In this document: positions 9,687 through 21,426 of the stretch, piece after piece | Layout of the letters: every line of letters begins with the position of its first letter | Numbering within the stretch: the first letter of the stretch is position 1 | Origin: Cocos nucifera | Lineage: Eukaryota; Streptophyta; Magnoliopsida; Arecales; Arecaceae | DNA: 64,000 nucleotides | NCBI GenBank assembly: GCA_006176705.1 | Contig: QRFJ01002107.1 | Coordinates: forward strand, 62,001 to 126,000 | Direction of reading: 5' to 3' | Program-made: the position numbers and the translations under genes | Notes under the pieces: generated by a model | What the model was told of the DNA's origin: nothing | The model's input: the letters and a program-made list of their open reading frames with translations, nothing else | Database searches by the model: none

Positions 9687-11712
9687 AAGTTCTTAGGACT
9701 ATTTAGAATCGACAAAAGAGAAATCATCATTTAGTCCTTAAAATTGTTCGTGACCAAATGATACGTTGTTACCAAGGATGATAATGTCTATCGAGTATAG
9801 ATCGTTGTGTGCCATATAGGTTGATTTTTTTCTTAACCAAGGAGTGTGGAGACACTGGTATAGCATGCAGGTGAGATATAAGGATATATCTGCATTAAAC
9901 ATGGCCAACTTTAGAGCTTTTCTACTATCAAGAATTGCTCTGATGGAATATGAACATAAGTGTCCCTCTGACCTCAGATTACCATGGTGACTTTCAAGCA
10001 ACTTACTGTGCTTTGGTGCCGAACTACTAGAATTTCTAATTCAGTGGTGGAGGGTTTCTAGGTATAATCAAGTACTTAAGAAGTCAGTGCGTGAGTCAAG
10101 ATGAGATTGACCACTCCTGGACTCAGAAGCTATGTTCAATAGTATTTTAATTTAGCAAAGCCTTAGCCAAGGTAGTCTTAGTAAGGGGTCATAAAACTAA
10201 TTGCTTTAAGACACGATTTAGATGTATCTTCCAGGGTTGACAGTTAAATCCAGAGTCATCCTATGCACAGAGGTCAAAGGGATGAATTATGCAGTAACTA
10301 TATTCATGTAGGTTTTAAATGTTGTGATTCCACTATTCGGCCTATCCAGATGTCGGGTATCATTACTAGATGGTCACTTCGATTAGTATAGAAAATTAAT
10401 TTCTATGCTACCGGCTTGGATTCGAACTTATGGGGTCACACATACTTGAGGTTTCTACTCGATCTAATGGCTAATCAAGAGAAGTTTAATTAGTAATTTG
10501 ATCACTAATTAACTCAATTTGATTGAGTGATTATTTTTGGATCAAGACCAATTGAATTGGATTTATTTGGATTTGATCCAATTAGATTATGAGATGATCT
10601 AATCATCAAGAAGGTTTAATCCCTAATTTAATCAGGGGTTTTGCTTGATTAATTTTTGATTTGATTAGGATTTAACTAAGCCTAATTAAGTCTAAATAAG
10701 TTGAGTTTAATCTAATCTTATTGGACCTAACCAATTTGGATTGGATTGGTTTGATTGGAGGACAAACAATGAGACTAGTTTGACTAGTCTTCCCATGTTC
10801 CACATCACCAAAATCTGCACCAAATCCTTCCTCCACAAGAAAAGGTTTCTCGTGAAGTTTTCCATGCAAGGGAGGGCGTGCATTCTTCCTTCTCATGTGC
10901 CTTATGGATTGATTTGATCTGGTTACCAATTGAATTTGAATGGGATTTGAATTTGAGTGGGTAACCACTTGATCTAACCCAACCCCTCACGCCTTCCATA
11001 TTTTGTGCACTTCTATAAAATGCTGGATTTTATGGACGTGAGGAAGAAGAGAGGAACATCAAAAGAGAGAGCAAAAGAGAAGAGAGGAACATCAAAAGAA
11101 GAGAAGAGAAAGTCTTCTCTCTGCATGCGACAAAAAGTAAGAGAGTTCTAGGCGCAAGAGTTTTGGGTGAGAGTATACCCTAGAATTTATCTAGGGTTTG
11201 GGATTTAGATCTGTGAGTTATGAGGTCATGAATTCATAAATCCAAGTGGAGAACCTCCTTAGCTTCTCATCTACATTCATTAAGATCCGGAGTGTCCGAA
11301 GATTTGATGAAAGAGATCAAAAGAAGTTTGATCTAAATCAGCCATTGAAGGTTTCTACAGAGCTAGCACTCGAAAGGAACTAATTAGGATCAGAGCCTCA
11401 TGTGGATTATCCATGGAGGCCAAACACGTGTGTGGCTACGTCACGGCATTCAAATCTATACTGAGAAGATCAAATTGCAATGTTCTTCTACCCACGAATA
11501 GGTAACGTGTTCTGAACACGTAGAGCAATAAAATAGTTTTACTATTGATCTTATTTTTATTTTCAAATATGCATGCATATATGATACATTAGATGTAGAA
11601 TTTTTAGAATAGATCTATAGCTTTTCATTATTAATATGATTAATAACATTATCCACTATGCATTTATTGAAAAAAGTTTTCAAAAAGCTAGAAACCCTAT
11701 GCGCTCCCCTCA
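9687..11712 (+). repeat. Cop-B0 3' LTR, second segment
   Basis: It continues the LTR with the block (CTTAGGACTATTTAG..., GATACGTTGTTACC, 'GGAGTGTGGAGACACTGG') shared with the LTRs at 26587, 41283 and 54444. A TATA-like CTATAAAATG lies near 11011 and is followed by a purine-rich stretch of GAGAGA type. The end at 11712 is set by alignment with ...CCTTCA at 29072. Open frames on the minus strand at 9738-10001 and 10672-10999 are chance frames in LTR sequence. Confidence 0.8.
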
Positions 11713-12218
11713 TCCTAAGATATGGTTTAGAATTGTTTAAATTTATTTATTTATTTATTTATTATTTTATTAATTTTTTTATAATCTTTAAATTTTTATA
11801 TTATTATTTTATTTATTTAGATTTTTTAGTATTTTTATTTTATTTTTTAAAAAATAATAATTTTTTAATGATTTTATTATTTTATTTATTTATTTTAATT
11901 TTTAAATTTTTATATTATTTTAAATTATTTTTATTATTTAATTATTAATATTTTTATTATTTTTAATTTATTTTACTTTATTTTATTTTTGAGAAAGAAA
12001 ATAAGAAGAAAGAAAGAAGATTTCTAAAGAGAAGATCCTAAGGAGTCCAAGAACTAAGAAGAGAAAGAAAAATTAGTTTTAATTAGGTTTAATGTTTGTT
12101 AGCAATCAAGTTAGGCAAATAATCCTAACTAAGGGTTATTCTATTTCTACATAGCTCCTAACTGACAAGGTCACCTTCAAGCCCTCCAAGTGTAAGATCA
12201 GCCAATCAACTAGTTAGG
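11713..12218 (-). mobile_element. Gyp-C leader fragment (copy 1)
   Basis: The stretch matches 22050-22468 of the Gyp-C element: an A/T-only tract, then GAGAAAG-rich sequence, 'AGGTCACCTTCAAGCCCTCC' and 'GCCAATCAACTAGTTAGGT'. It is bounded left by the end of the Cop-B0 LTR and right by the start of A1. The AT tract at 11740-11985 is low-complexity, and the open frame in it is meaningless. Confidence 0.7.
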
Positions 12219-14478
12219 TACTAGATGTGTATCCTAGAAGCCAGATTGGCTGACACTTGTAATACACTTCTAAAAATAATTTATAATTTTAATAATAAAT
12301 TAATAAAAAGATTATTTTTTATTATAGTGTGTATTAAAGTATCTGTGATACATGCTTTGAGTTAATGGTAATGACAATTCATATTTTTAAGAGTTGAAAA
12401 TTTAAGACATGAATTGTCATAATTAGCTCATAAGCTGCTCCTAACCGTAGGATCATCACAAGGATCGTGATTGATTTGGAAGGTTGGTGTATGATCACTT
12501 CATTAGGATAGATGAGTCTTGAGTCTATAGTATGGAGACACTGAAGCGAGAGTACATGTACTCGTTAGAGAATGAGGGCAACAAGCATGACTATCATGAG
12601 CAGTCATAAGGGAGTCTACCTTCTCATCGATGATTGGCTCGATGCTGTAGTGGTATGTCTGATTCTTTGATCTGAGGTGCATCAGTAATTCATCTTGAGG
12701 GTGTTATAGTTTGACTACACCATAACTCAGTCTCCTAGCCATTTGAAATCCTAAGATGTATGTTGGCTATAGCATGTTCATTGTAGGAATTGGATTGCAT
12801 CAATAAGGGATCTATCTACCTCGATAGATGAGAAGTAGCTCTATGATGATCATGAGATCGAGTCCATAAGCTTATGGCCATGGTAGTGTGAAGATAATAG
12901 AAAGAGTTTCTATTAAGATTTCACATTGAATTCGAATCGAATAATTAATTCATATGATAGATATTGGGTTTGACGAGTTCATCTTAACCCTAATCCTTCG
13001 GGGCTCAAGATAGAAGAATCCAATCATACAGGTAGCTGCACCAAGAGATTCATATTCAGTTCTGATGGATTACCTTCATATACTGCTAGGTGTCATTGAT
13101 AGATTTTGGGAGTAATTAGAATGATCTTGATGATCGATCATTCTAATTGTATTAATCAAAAAAATTCTAATCTATCGAAAGATGTTTCGATGATAAAGAT
13201 TACGATATATCGTATTACCATATGGAACTGAACCTAATTAGATTACATAAACAAGTGTTTGGGTTTGGATGTGATCAATTGAGCTAATCCAGTTTGATTG
13301 ATCTGGATTAGATCTAATTAGGTTCAAGAAAATCATGCTACCACATGATTGAGCCTAACTTTCTTCCTCTGTAGTCTTTCTGGTTCATCTTGACTGAACC
13401 AAATTGATTTGGGCTCACCAGAAAACCTTGTATGGGTTTATCCTTGTCTGACTGAAGCTTGTCCAGGTTAAAAAAGGATTGTCTTAATCCATCAGATGGA
13501 AATAAGATAACACCTGCTAATTTCTATCGCCACCTGCCATTTTCTATCACTGTTGGGACATAAGATGTTGCAATGCAAGAAAAAAGGGGTAGGGACATGC
13601 ACCCCCCTTGGACATCTCCTTGGGGTGCACACCCACTTAGACTTCATGCACAAAAATGTGCGCACGCCCCTAGTTGGCATGCGCACATGGGGAAAAGAGA
13701 TGGAGTCCCATACAGATGGGACTCCAGGGTTGCATGATGGTTTTAAATACCTAAGCGCCAAAGTATTTAGGCCTATCCAAACTTGGTGCCACCTATAAGA
13801 AGTTTAAGGGGTCTCTAACTTGATTGGATCAAGTGACATCACTCCACCAATCAGATTAAGATTTGACTTAATCGAGTAATTTGATTGGTCAAAGTGATGT
13901 GGCACTGCATGGTGCAGCAAGGTCTATTTAAACCCTATCTGTGCCTAGGGTTTAATCATTGCACCCATCAACCACACCGCAAGGCTGCCTCTTCTCTCTT
14001 CCATGCCTCCCTCTAGTCCTCTCTTCCCTCTCCATGCTTAAGAGGTTGGGCAAATCCAGCAAGGAAGGTCCAAGCTTTGGCGCAATGATTGGGAAGACAT
14101 ACAGTGTGTTTATGAGATGAGAGCGCTTCCTTCATCGACTATTTTGAAGGCTCTACGAATCAGATCTATATCTGATTTTTGAAAATAAAATCTAGAAGGA
14201 GATCACATCCAGATCCTGTTCGAGTGGACTTTGGTAGAAGCCAGGCGCTTGCATGGCTAGATCCAGAATCCTGGACTTCAGCAGGTCATCGTCAGGATAA
14301 AAGCAGTTTACCCTAAAGGTAACAATTATTGTTCCTACTTTATTTTATGTTAGTTTTTAATATTACATCTATAGGATCTTATCTAATTAGAATTTTTTTG
14401 GAAAATATTTTAAAATATCCTTATAGATCTGATCGGATCTTAACGATCCTGTAGCGAGAAAATGTCGATTTTCCTACA
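12219..14478 (+). repeat. A1 5' LTR
   Basis: The LTR is 2,260 bp. The start is aligned with TGTTAGATATG of A2 (here TACTAGATGTG) and the end is TTCCTACA before the primer site. It has the family palindromes at 12359-12429 and 13115-13147 and a TATA-like CTATTTAAACC near 13925. Overlapping open frames at 13492-13798 lie in LTR sequence and are not supported. Confidence 0.88.
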
Positions 14479-16372
14479 ATTGGTATCAGAGCCAGGTTAG
14501 CATTTCTTCAGATTTATTTTAGATCTAATTTTTTTAAGTTTTATGATCTAATATTAAAGGATTTCAAATATTATATCGATGTGATTAGATCTAAAATCAG
14601 AAAATTAAAAAATTTAGATTCATATCAATGATATACGAGATACATGTCTAGACTAGGTGTAGAATTATTCTATGTGTAGTCTAGTGTAGTTTTTCTTTTT
14701 GATATGATTAAATATAATTTTTATATTTATTTATTTCTATTTTTTATGTTATAAATATTATAATCAGATCTAAAAAGTAGAAAATTAAATATTTAAATGT
14801 TCATATGAGATATGATAAATGCTTGCCTGGACTAGTTGTAGAATAGTTCTATGAATTATCTAGAATATAGTTTTATTTGATGTGATCAATTTAAAATTTT
14901 ATTTTTTAGATATTATATGTGATATATCAAATCTAAAAGCATATATTGGTGATTTAATGAATGATACATGAGATGTATACAGAACATGTATGTTTAGATC
15001 AATGATTTTATATGTGATATATGTTATAGATCTTATTATTTTGTAGTATAGTATTTGTTTCTAATTAAGGCATTCTCCTTGGCCGTCCGGTCATAAGAGT
15101 AAAAAGGGTTTAAAGGCCCTCTCTTTTCATTCGATGGGGTGCTCTTATGGCATGTAGAAGTGCTGCATGTTTGTCCTTCATCAAAAATTGAAAACTTACT
15201 TTTCTACAAAATCGTAGATCCTAAAACCCTAGAATTTTTGGCATGTTTCTATTTATGAACCCAAACTTAATTAAGAATTAAGATTATGAAACCAATAAGA
15301 TCTAAAAATTATGAATTTTTAGATCTAAGACACCTTCATAAATTTGGGTTCGGGCTTGGGTAACTCAATTAGGTCTAGCGATTGATCAAATCAAATCGAG
15401 AGTTGGTTAGGTGGGATCAAGAGTGCTTAGAATTGACCAGCCCAATAGGATTAAGTTTAGGTAAGGTCAACTCACATCACATGTGGTCAATCAAGTCAAG
15501 ACCTAATTTGGCTCCATGGTTCAAGCCTGGATTGTAGGCTAACCCAATTTATTCTCGTTCGATAATTTGGTGTCTAAAATAAGATTGGCAAACACGATCG
15601 ACTGATTTTTAATTAGGAGCTACTCAATCTAAATATATTATTATCGAGTTAATGGTATATCCCTTCCACCAATCTCACTTACTTAGCCATTTGGGTCGAT
15701 ACAATTTTAATTAGAAGTGTCTAACTATTCGAGCTAACCCATGCCACTAGATTAGTCATAATTGTTATGACTAAGTCAAGTCAAGTTTAAATAGACCAAA
15801 ATTAAATCTTCTTAAGAAAATATTAAGTCATAGGTCTTCCACCATTGTAGATGAATAGGCTCTTCTCGGGGTTGATTGTTTTCGACTGATTACAGTGGTT
15901 CAGTTGCACTGAAAAGATGCAACTATATCTATTAGGCATTAGATTTTACGATTGGAGGATGGGTTGGGCTTAATATTTTGAATATGGTGAGGGATCCAAT
16001 CAGAAATTCAATTCATGCAAATGGTGGGTCTGACTTAACTAAGAAGTGGAGCAATATTTTGGACATGATGAGTTTCATGAATTAGAGACCAGGTTTGAGT
16101 GCACTATGATTAGAGAATCATTGGACAAGAGTTGTCCACTCATCGATTGACCCATCATCAATAATTATTAGGCAAGGTGGTAAGCCAGTCGGTGGGACCG
16201 CACCATCGATTAGAAATTAATTGATCATGGAGATTTTCACATCTTTACCAAGAAAGTGAAGGGATCCAAAAAAAATAGTGAGAGCTTAATTTATTTAAAA
16301 ATACAATCCTTAAAGAAATTGGTTAAGTCTAATTATAAAATCTAACTAAAAATTTTGACTCTCCATGGAAAA
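14479..16372 (+). other. A1 leader with tRNA-Met primer site
   Basis: TGGTATCAGAGCC at 14481-14493 is complementary to the 3' end of initiator Met tRNA. The following 1.9 kb has no coding domain. It carries hairpin 1 (14648-14684), hairpin 2 around 14839-14851 and the larger stem-loop at 15092-15149, all found again in A2 and A3. The rest consists of the family's leader sequence up to the gag ATG. Confidence 0.8.
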
Positions 16373-17210
16373 ATGTCTACGTCTAATCCACTAGCCCGTA
16401 TCCTGGACACCAACAGACTGACCGAATCTAATTACAAGGATTGGCTCTGAAACTACAAAATTATTTTAGATTTCAAAAAGCTGACTCATGTATTGGACCA
16501 AGACCCCCCATCTTACTAGTCCGTCCATCTGCTGAACAAAGAGCATCTCTAAAAAAGTGGATGGACGAAGATAATAAAGCTAGGTACTACATGTTGGGTT
16601 CGATATTTGATGAGCTTCAGCAGCAACATGAGGACATCAAAACTGCTTGCCAAATGTTGGCTCATCTACAAGAGTTGTTTGGTGAGGAGAGTCACATAGC
16701 TAAGTATCGAGTCATAAGGAGACTTTTTAAGACTCAAATGTGTGAAGGGAAGTTGGTCCAAGATCATTATCTGATGGTGATCAAGGACTTAGAAGAGCTT
16801 GAAAAGCTCGATATTAAGCTAGATAGAAACTTGCAAGTTGATGTGATCTTGCAGTCTATGATTGATGCATATGGGCAGTTCATCATAAACTTTTATATAC
16901 ATAAACTATAATATACCTTACCATAATTGATGAATATACTAGTTACTGCTAAGCTTTCTTTGAAAAATTTAAAGAGCTCGGTGCTTGCTATGGAGTAGAC
17001 TTCCTCCAAAAAAAAGTCTTTTGAAAAGAAGAAGAAGTCTGCGAAGAAGTAGAAGATAGATGAAGGGAAGAAGAAGAAAGGAGAGCCGAAGAAGAAGGCC
17101 ACCGACAAAGAAAAGTGTTTTCATTATAATACAGACGGCCATTGAAAGTGGAACTACCCTTTATACCTGGCTAGCCTGAAGAATAAGGAGGCAGGTCCTT
17201 CTAGAGATAT
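16373..17210 (+). pseudogene. gag: A1 gag remnant
   Basis: The ATG at 16373 begins 'MSTSNPLARILD', the same start as A2 and A3. The copia gag (UBN2-like) domain follows: 'KARYYMLGSI.DELQQQHEDI', 'LQELFGEES', 'VQDHYLMVIKDLEELEKLD', 'DAYGQFIINF'. A stop occurs about 25 codons in (near 16447), and another follows 'HKL' at 16909-16911. The Lys-rich tail at 17010-17110 precedes a broken zinc knuckle at 17114-17155, in which two of the three Cys are Tyr and a stop follows the His. It would package element RNA, but cannot in this state. Confidence 0.85.
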
Positions 17211-17625
17211 GCTCATAATTGAATCTAATCTAATGGTTTCTTCTACATCTAATTAGGTGCTTGACTCTAATTCTAGTGCTCATCTGTGCACTTTTATGCA
17301 CAGTCTTGAGAAGAGCAGGAGGTTGAGAGAAGGTGAAATGATCCTATGCATCGAGAATGGAGCAAGAGTTGCTGCTATGATCGTAGGAATCTATCCTTTT
17401 TGACTATCGTTAGGATTAGATCTAGTGCTTAGGGACTATTATTATGTGCCTGTAGCAAGTAGGAATTTGATTTCTTTCTTATTTAGCATAAGAAGGCTAT
17501 GTAATTAGTTTTCTTAAGGACAATTGTAATATTTTTTTTGAAAGAAATAAAATTACAAGTGGTTTCGTTATTAATGATCTCTATCAGTTACATATTGATG
17601 TTTTTGTTTTCAATATCGAGCAAAA
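17211..17625 (+). pseudogene. pol: A1 aspartic protease remnant
   Basis: The region includes LDSNSSAHLC near 17262-17291, where the usual Asp-Ser-Gly catalytic triplet is Asp-Ser-Asn, so the active site is lost. 'ARVAAMIVGIYP' and 'YYYVPVASRNLIS' follow. A stop precedes the motif, and a shift lies near 17480-17490. Confidence 0.8.
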
Positions 17626-18530
17626 TATGAATGCCATAGGATCAAAGAGACCTAGGGATAGTCTAAATGATAGGTATCTATGGCACCTTAAATTAGGTCA
17701 TATAATGAAAGATAGGGTTAACAAATTGGAGAAATTTAGGCTATTAAGTCCGTTAATTTCTGAGTCATATCCGATTTGTGAATCATGCCTTCATAACAAA
17801 ATGGCCAAGCTCTCTTTTATAGGACATGGAAAAAGGGCCACAAACCTACTTGCCTCGGTACATAGATGTGTGCGGCCCATTTGATGTGCCGGCCAAAGGC
17901 AATTATATCTACTTCTCATCTTTACTGATAATTTATTTTGGTACAGATATGTGTATTTGATATGACATAAGTATGAAGCCTTTGAAAGTTCAAGAAATTC
18001 AGACTCGAAGTAGAAAAATAAATAGAAAAACTCATTATGATTCTTCCATTAGATCGAGGTGGTAAATACCTTAGTTAGAAATTTCTGGACTATTTTAAAG
18101 ATAATGACATAATCTCATAACGGACTCCACCTGGAATACCTCAACTCAACAAGGTTTTAGAATGGAGAAATCGGACCCTATTAGATATAGTCCGATCCAT
18201 GATTAGCTTCATGAACCTTTCTGATTTTTTTTGGAGACATAATCTAATGACTGTAATATATTTACTAAATAGGGTTACCTCTAAAATCATTCCTACCACA
18301 CCGTATGAGATATGTCATGGTAAAAAACTAAGTCTGAGTCACCTCAGAATTTGGGATTGTCCATCCCATATTAAGAAATAATAGGCGGACAAGTTAAAGT
18401 CTAGGTCCTTTAGAGCTTGGTTCATAGGATATCCTAAAGAGTCATTAGGATATTATTTCTATCTTCTAGAAGACCATAATGTGATTGTGAGTTGACATGT
18501 CATTTTCTCGAAAAATAGTTTATTCAAGAT
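17626..18530 (+). pseudogene. pol: A1 integrase remnant
   Basis: The GAG-pre-integrase segment 'RYLWHLKLGHIMKDRVNKLE' near 17671-17730 and 'YPICESCLHNKMAKLSF' carry the zinc-binding His/Cys pairs. The catalytic core is fragmented by shifts near 17860, 17920 and 17980-18120. It becomes readable again as 'WRHNLMTVIYLLNRV', 'TTPYEICHGKKLSLSHLRIW' at 18229-18355. The second catalytic Asp region reads as shifted sequence. The C-terminal end 'GYYFYLLEDHNVIVS' lies near 18448-18495. Confidence 0.8.
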
Positions 18531-18759
18531 GGTGGCATCTGGAGATAGATCATGCTCGAGGAGAAGGTCTCCAAATAGCAATGTGCTAAGAAACCTATGG
18601 AACCTAATTAGATTGAGCCAGTCCAAATACTACCTTCTCTACCTCAAAAATCAACTAGAGTTTTTCATCCTTCTGAAAGATACTTAGGTACTATTTTAGA
18701 AGATGATGAAAAAATGTTCCTCACAAGAAATGGGATTCATGATGATGATCCTAAGATCT

Positions 18760-19740
18760 ATGACGAGGCAATATCAGATATCACTTCGAGAAATGATTAG
18801 AGGCAATGAGGTCAGAAATTGACTCAATGCACTCCAACCAAGTCTGGATCTTAGTAGATCCACCTAAGGGTATAGTACCTATTGGGTATAAATGAATTTT
18901 TAAGAGAAAGATAGGTGCCGATGAGAATGTAAAGACATTCAAAGCAAGGCTCATAGTGAAAGGGTATAGTCAGCATGAAGGCATTGACTATTAGGATAGC
19001 TTTTTGCTAGTACCCATGCTTAAATCCATCTGCACATTGCTTGTTGTTGCAGTCTATTTTAATTATGAAATATAGTAGATGGACGTAAAAATGGCATTCT
19101 TAAATAGATATCTTAAGGAGGATATCTATATGGAACAGTCGCTTGATTTCACACCCAGTGATGGTAATCACAAGGTATGCAAGCTGCAAAGATCCATATA
19201 TGGACTTAGGCAAGCATCTCAGAGCTGGAATACTCATTTTAATAATGTGATCAAATTATTTGGTTTCATCAAAAATGAGGAGGAATCGTATGTACTTAAA
19301 AAGATTAGTAGGAGCACTATTGTCTTCCTCGTACTATACATGGATGACATCCTCCTAATTGAGAATGATATTTTCATGTTGACCATGGTCAAAATGTGAT
19401 TATCTAAAGAGTTCTCTATGAAAAACCTAGGAAAAGTATCCTTTATTCTAAGAATTAAGGTCTATAGGGATAGACCGAATAGGATGCTGAGTCTTTCACA
19501 AAAGATGTATATAGAGCAGGTGCTAAAGAGGTTTAGAATGAAAAGCTCCAAAAGGGGTCTAGTGCCCTTTAGACATGTCATTCATCTCTCTAAGAAGAAG
19601 TGCCCTAGCACACTTGAGGAGATTGAATGCATGAGCAAGATCCTTTATGCTTCGATAATAGGGAGCCTCATGTATGCCATGCTATGTACACAACCTGATA
19701 TCGCCCATGCTGTTAGTGTCGTGAGTAGGTATTAGTTGAA
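18760..19740 (+). pseudogene. pol: A1 reverse transcriptase remnant
   Basis: The N-terminal third (18760-19078) is riddled with stops. The open stretch 19079-19399 contains 'MDVKMAFLN', 'LQRSIYGLRQAS.SWN' and the catalytic Tyr-Met-Asp-Asp box at 19337-19348. A stop at 19397-19399 (a Trp codon in relatives) separates it from 19418-19735, which has 'LSQKMYIEQVLKRF', 'HLSKKKCPSTLEE' and 'GSLMYAMLCTQPDIAHAVS'. This order is copia-type, with RT after integrase. Two stops end it near 19733-19760. Confidence 0.88.
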
Positions 19741-20316
19741 TCTAGGTGAAGAGTACTAGACTTCTATGAAGTGTATCCTTAAGTACTTAAGAAGGACTAA
19801 GGATATGTTTCTAGTCTTTGATAATGGAGAACTCCAAGTCTAGAGATTTATAGACTCGGACTTTATGTCCGACATAGATGATCAAAAGTTGATATCTAAA
19901 AGATTATTTGTATGCAATGGTGGTGCTGTTAGCCAAAAGAGTTACAAGCAGACAGTGATAGTAGACTCCATCATGGAAGCAAAATACATTGCTATGTTGG
20001 AAGCTGCAAATAAGGATCTTGGTGCAAGAAATTTGCCGCAAAGCTCGGAGTGCTGCCATCGGATGCCATCCTTTTGTACTGCGATAATAACGGCGCCATA
20101 GTCCTAGCTAAGGAGCCGAGATCTCATAAAAAATTCAAGCACATTGAACGACGATTCCATCTTATCCACGATTACCTCGAGGAGGGATACGTCGAGGTCA
20201 AGAGAGTCAACATCGCAAACAATGCGACTAACCTACTAACAAAGCCATTGAGCCAATAGAAAATTGAATCCCACTTAGAGAAGTTGGGACTTAGATTTAT
20301 AGCTAATTGACTTTAG
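19741..20316 (+). pseudogene. pol: A1 RNase H remnant
   Basis: The domain begins 'CILKYLRRTKDM' near 19770, continues 'DFMSDIDDQKLISKRLFVCNGGAVS', and then 'SIMEAKYIAMLEAA'. A frameshift near 20015 moves to 'CDNNGAIVLAKEPRSHKKFKHIERRFHLI' and 'LLTKPLSQ' at 20075-20259. The shared pol stop is at 20314-20316, just before the purine tract AAGTGGGAGTT. No intact product is possible. Confidence 0.85.
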
Positions 20317-20330
20317 GTCAAGTGGGAGTT

Positions 20331-21425
20331 TATTTGATGTGTGCCCTAGAAGTCAGATTGGCTGACACTTATAATACACTTCTAGGAATAATTTTATAAT
20401 TTTGACTATAAATTAATAAAAAGATTATTTTCTATCATAATGTATATGTAAAATGTCTGTGATATATTCTTTGAGTTAATGATAATCACAATTCATATTT
20501 TCAAGAGTTAAAAATTTAAGACAAGAATTTTCATAATTAGCCCATAAACTGCTCCTGATTGTAGGATCATCATAAGGATGATGATCGATCTGGAAGATTG
20601 GTGTATGATCAATTTCTCAGGATAGATGAGTCTTAAGTCTATAGTGTGAAAATACTGAACCAAGAGTATAGGTACTCATTAGAGAACAAGGATACCGAGC
20701 ATGACCATCTCGAGCAGTCATAAGGGAGTCTACCTTCTCATCGATGACAAGCTCGATGTTGCAGTGGTGTATTTGGTTCTTTGACTTGAGGTGTATTGGT
20801 AGTTTATCTTGAGAGTGTTATAGTTTGACTACACCATAACTCAATCTCCTAGCCATTCAAAATCCTGAAGTGTATGTTGGCTATAGCATGTTCATCGTAG
20901 GAATTGGATTGCACCAATAAGGGATCTATCTACCTCGGTAGATGAGAAGTAGCTTTATGATGATCATGAGATTGAGTCCATAAGCCCATGGCCATGATAG
21001 TGTGAAGATAATAAAAAAAGTTTCTATTAGAGTTTCACATCAAACTCAAATCGAATGATTAATTTATATGATGGATATTGGGTTTCACGAGTTCATCTTA
21101 ACCCTAATCCTATCGAAGCTCAAGATAGAAGAACCCAATCACACTGATAGCTACACCGAGAGGTTTATTTTTAATTCTAACGAATTGTCATTATATACTA
21201 CTAGATATCACTGGTGGATTTTGGGAGCAATTAGAATGATCTTGATGATCGATCATTCTAATTATATGAATCAGAAAAGTTCTTATCTATCAAAAGATTT
21301 TTCGATGATGTTGATGATAGAGATCATGACATATCTCATGACCATACAGAACTGAACTTAACTAGATCACACAAATTAAGAATTTGGGTCTGGATGTGAT
21401 CAATCAAGCTAATCTAGTTTGATTA
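20331..21425 (+). repeat. A1 3' LTR, truncated
   Basis: It starts TATTTGATGTGTGCCC and follows the family LTR for about 1.1 kb, including both palindromes. It breaks off at about 21425, where minus-strand Gyp-C gag begins. The second half of the LTR, with the TATA region, is missing. Confidence 0.85.
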
Positions 21426-21426
21426 T

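Larger units (their letters stand above)
6706..11712 (+). mobile_element. Cop-B0: 3' half of a Ty1/copia element
   Basis: The element starts in mid-RT, because Gyp-E is inserted there, and runs through RNase H to a 3' LTR that begins TGTTGGGAATAG at 7696. The LTR is split by the solo LTR at 7852-9686 and ends ...CCCCTCA at 11712. After removing the solo LTR the 3' LTR is about 2.2 kb. The 5' half is left of the window. Its flank at 11713 is Gyp-C leader sequence, so Cop-B0 probably jumped into a Gyp-C copy. Confidence 0.8.
12219..21425 (+). mobile_element. A1: decayed Ty1/copia element, Cop-A family
   Basis: The element has a 5' LTR, a Met-tRNA primer site, a 1.9-kb leader, a gag-PR-IN-RT-RH coding region and a 3' LTR cut short at 21425. 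About ten or more stops and shifts make it the most decayed of the three Cop-A copies, and its LTRs differ by roughly 13% over the first 350 bases (hand count). It shares family with A2 and A3. The gag and RT resemble the Angela branch of copia. The right end is truncated at the join to minus-strand Gyp-C gag, so no target duplication can be paired. Confidence 0.9.

Noticed and set aside
11658..11948. 96-codon open frame, hydrophobic, Phe/Ile/Leu-rich
   Set aside because: It lies in an A/T-only low-complexity tract of Gyp-C leader; amino acid content just reflects TTT/TTA/ATT codons.
13492..13798. Overlapping open frames on both strands
   Set aside because: They sit in the A1 LTR and are not kept in the LTRs of A2 or A3.
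14481..14493. Possible tRNA genes at TGGTATCAGAGCC sites (also 29075, 33014, 43693, 49384, 57659)
   Set aside because: Only the 12-13 bases matching a tRNA 3' end are present, each right after an LTR, so they are primer sites.
21068..21355. 95-codon plus-strand frame
   Set aside because: It lies in the A1 3' LTR and is broken in the other family LTRs.
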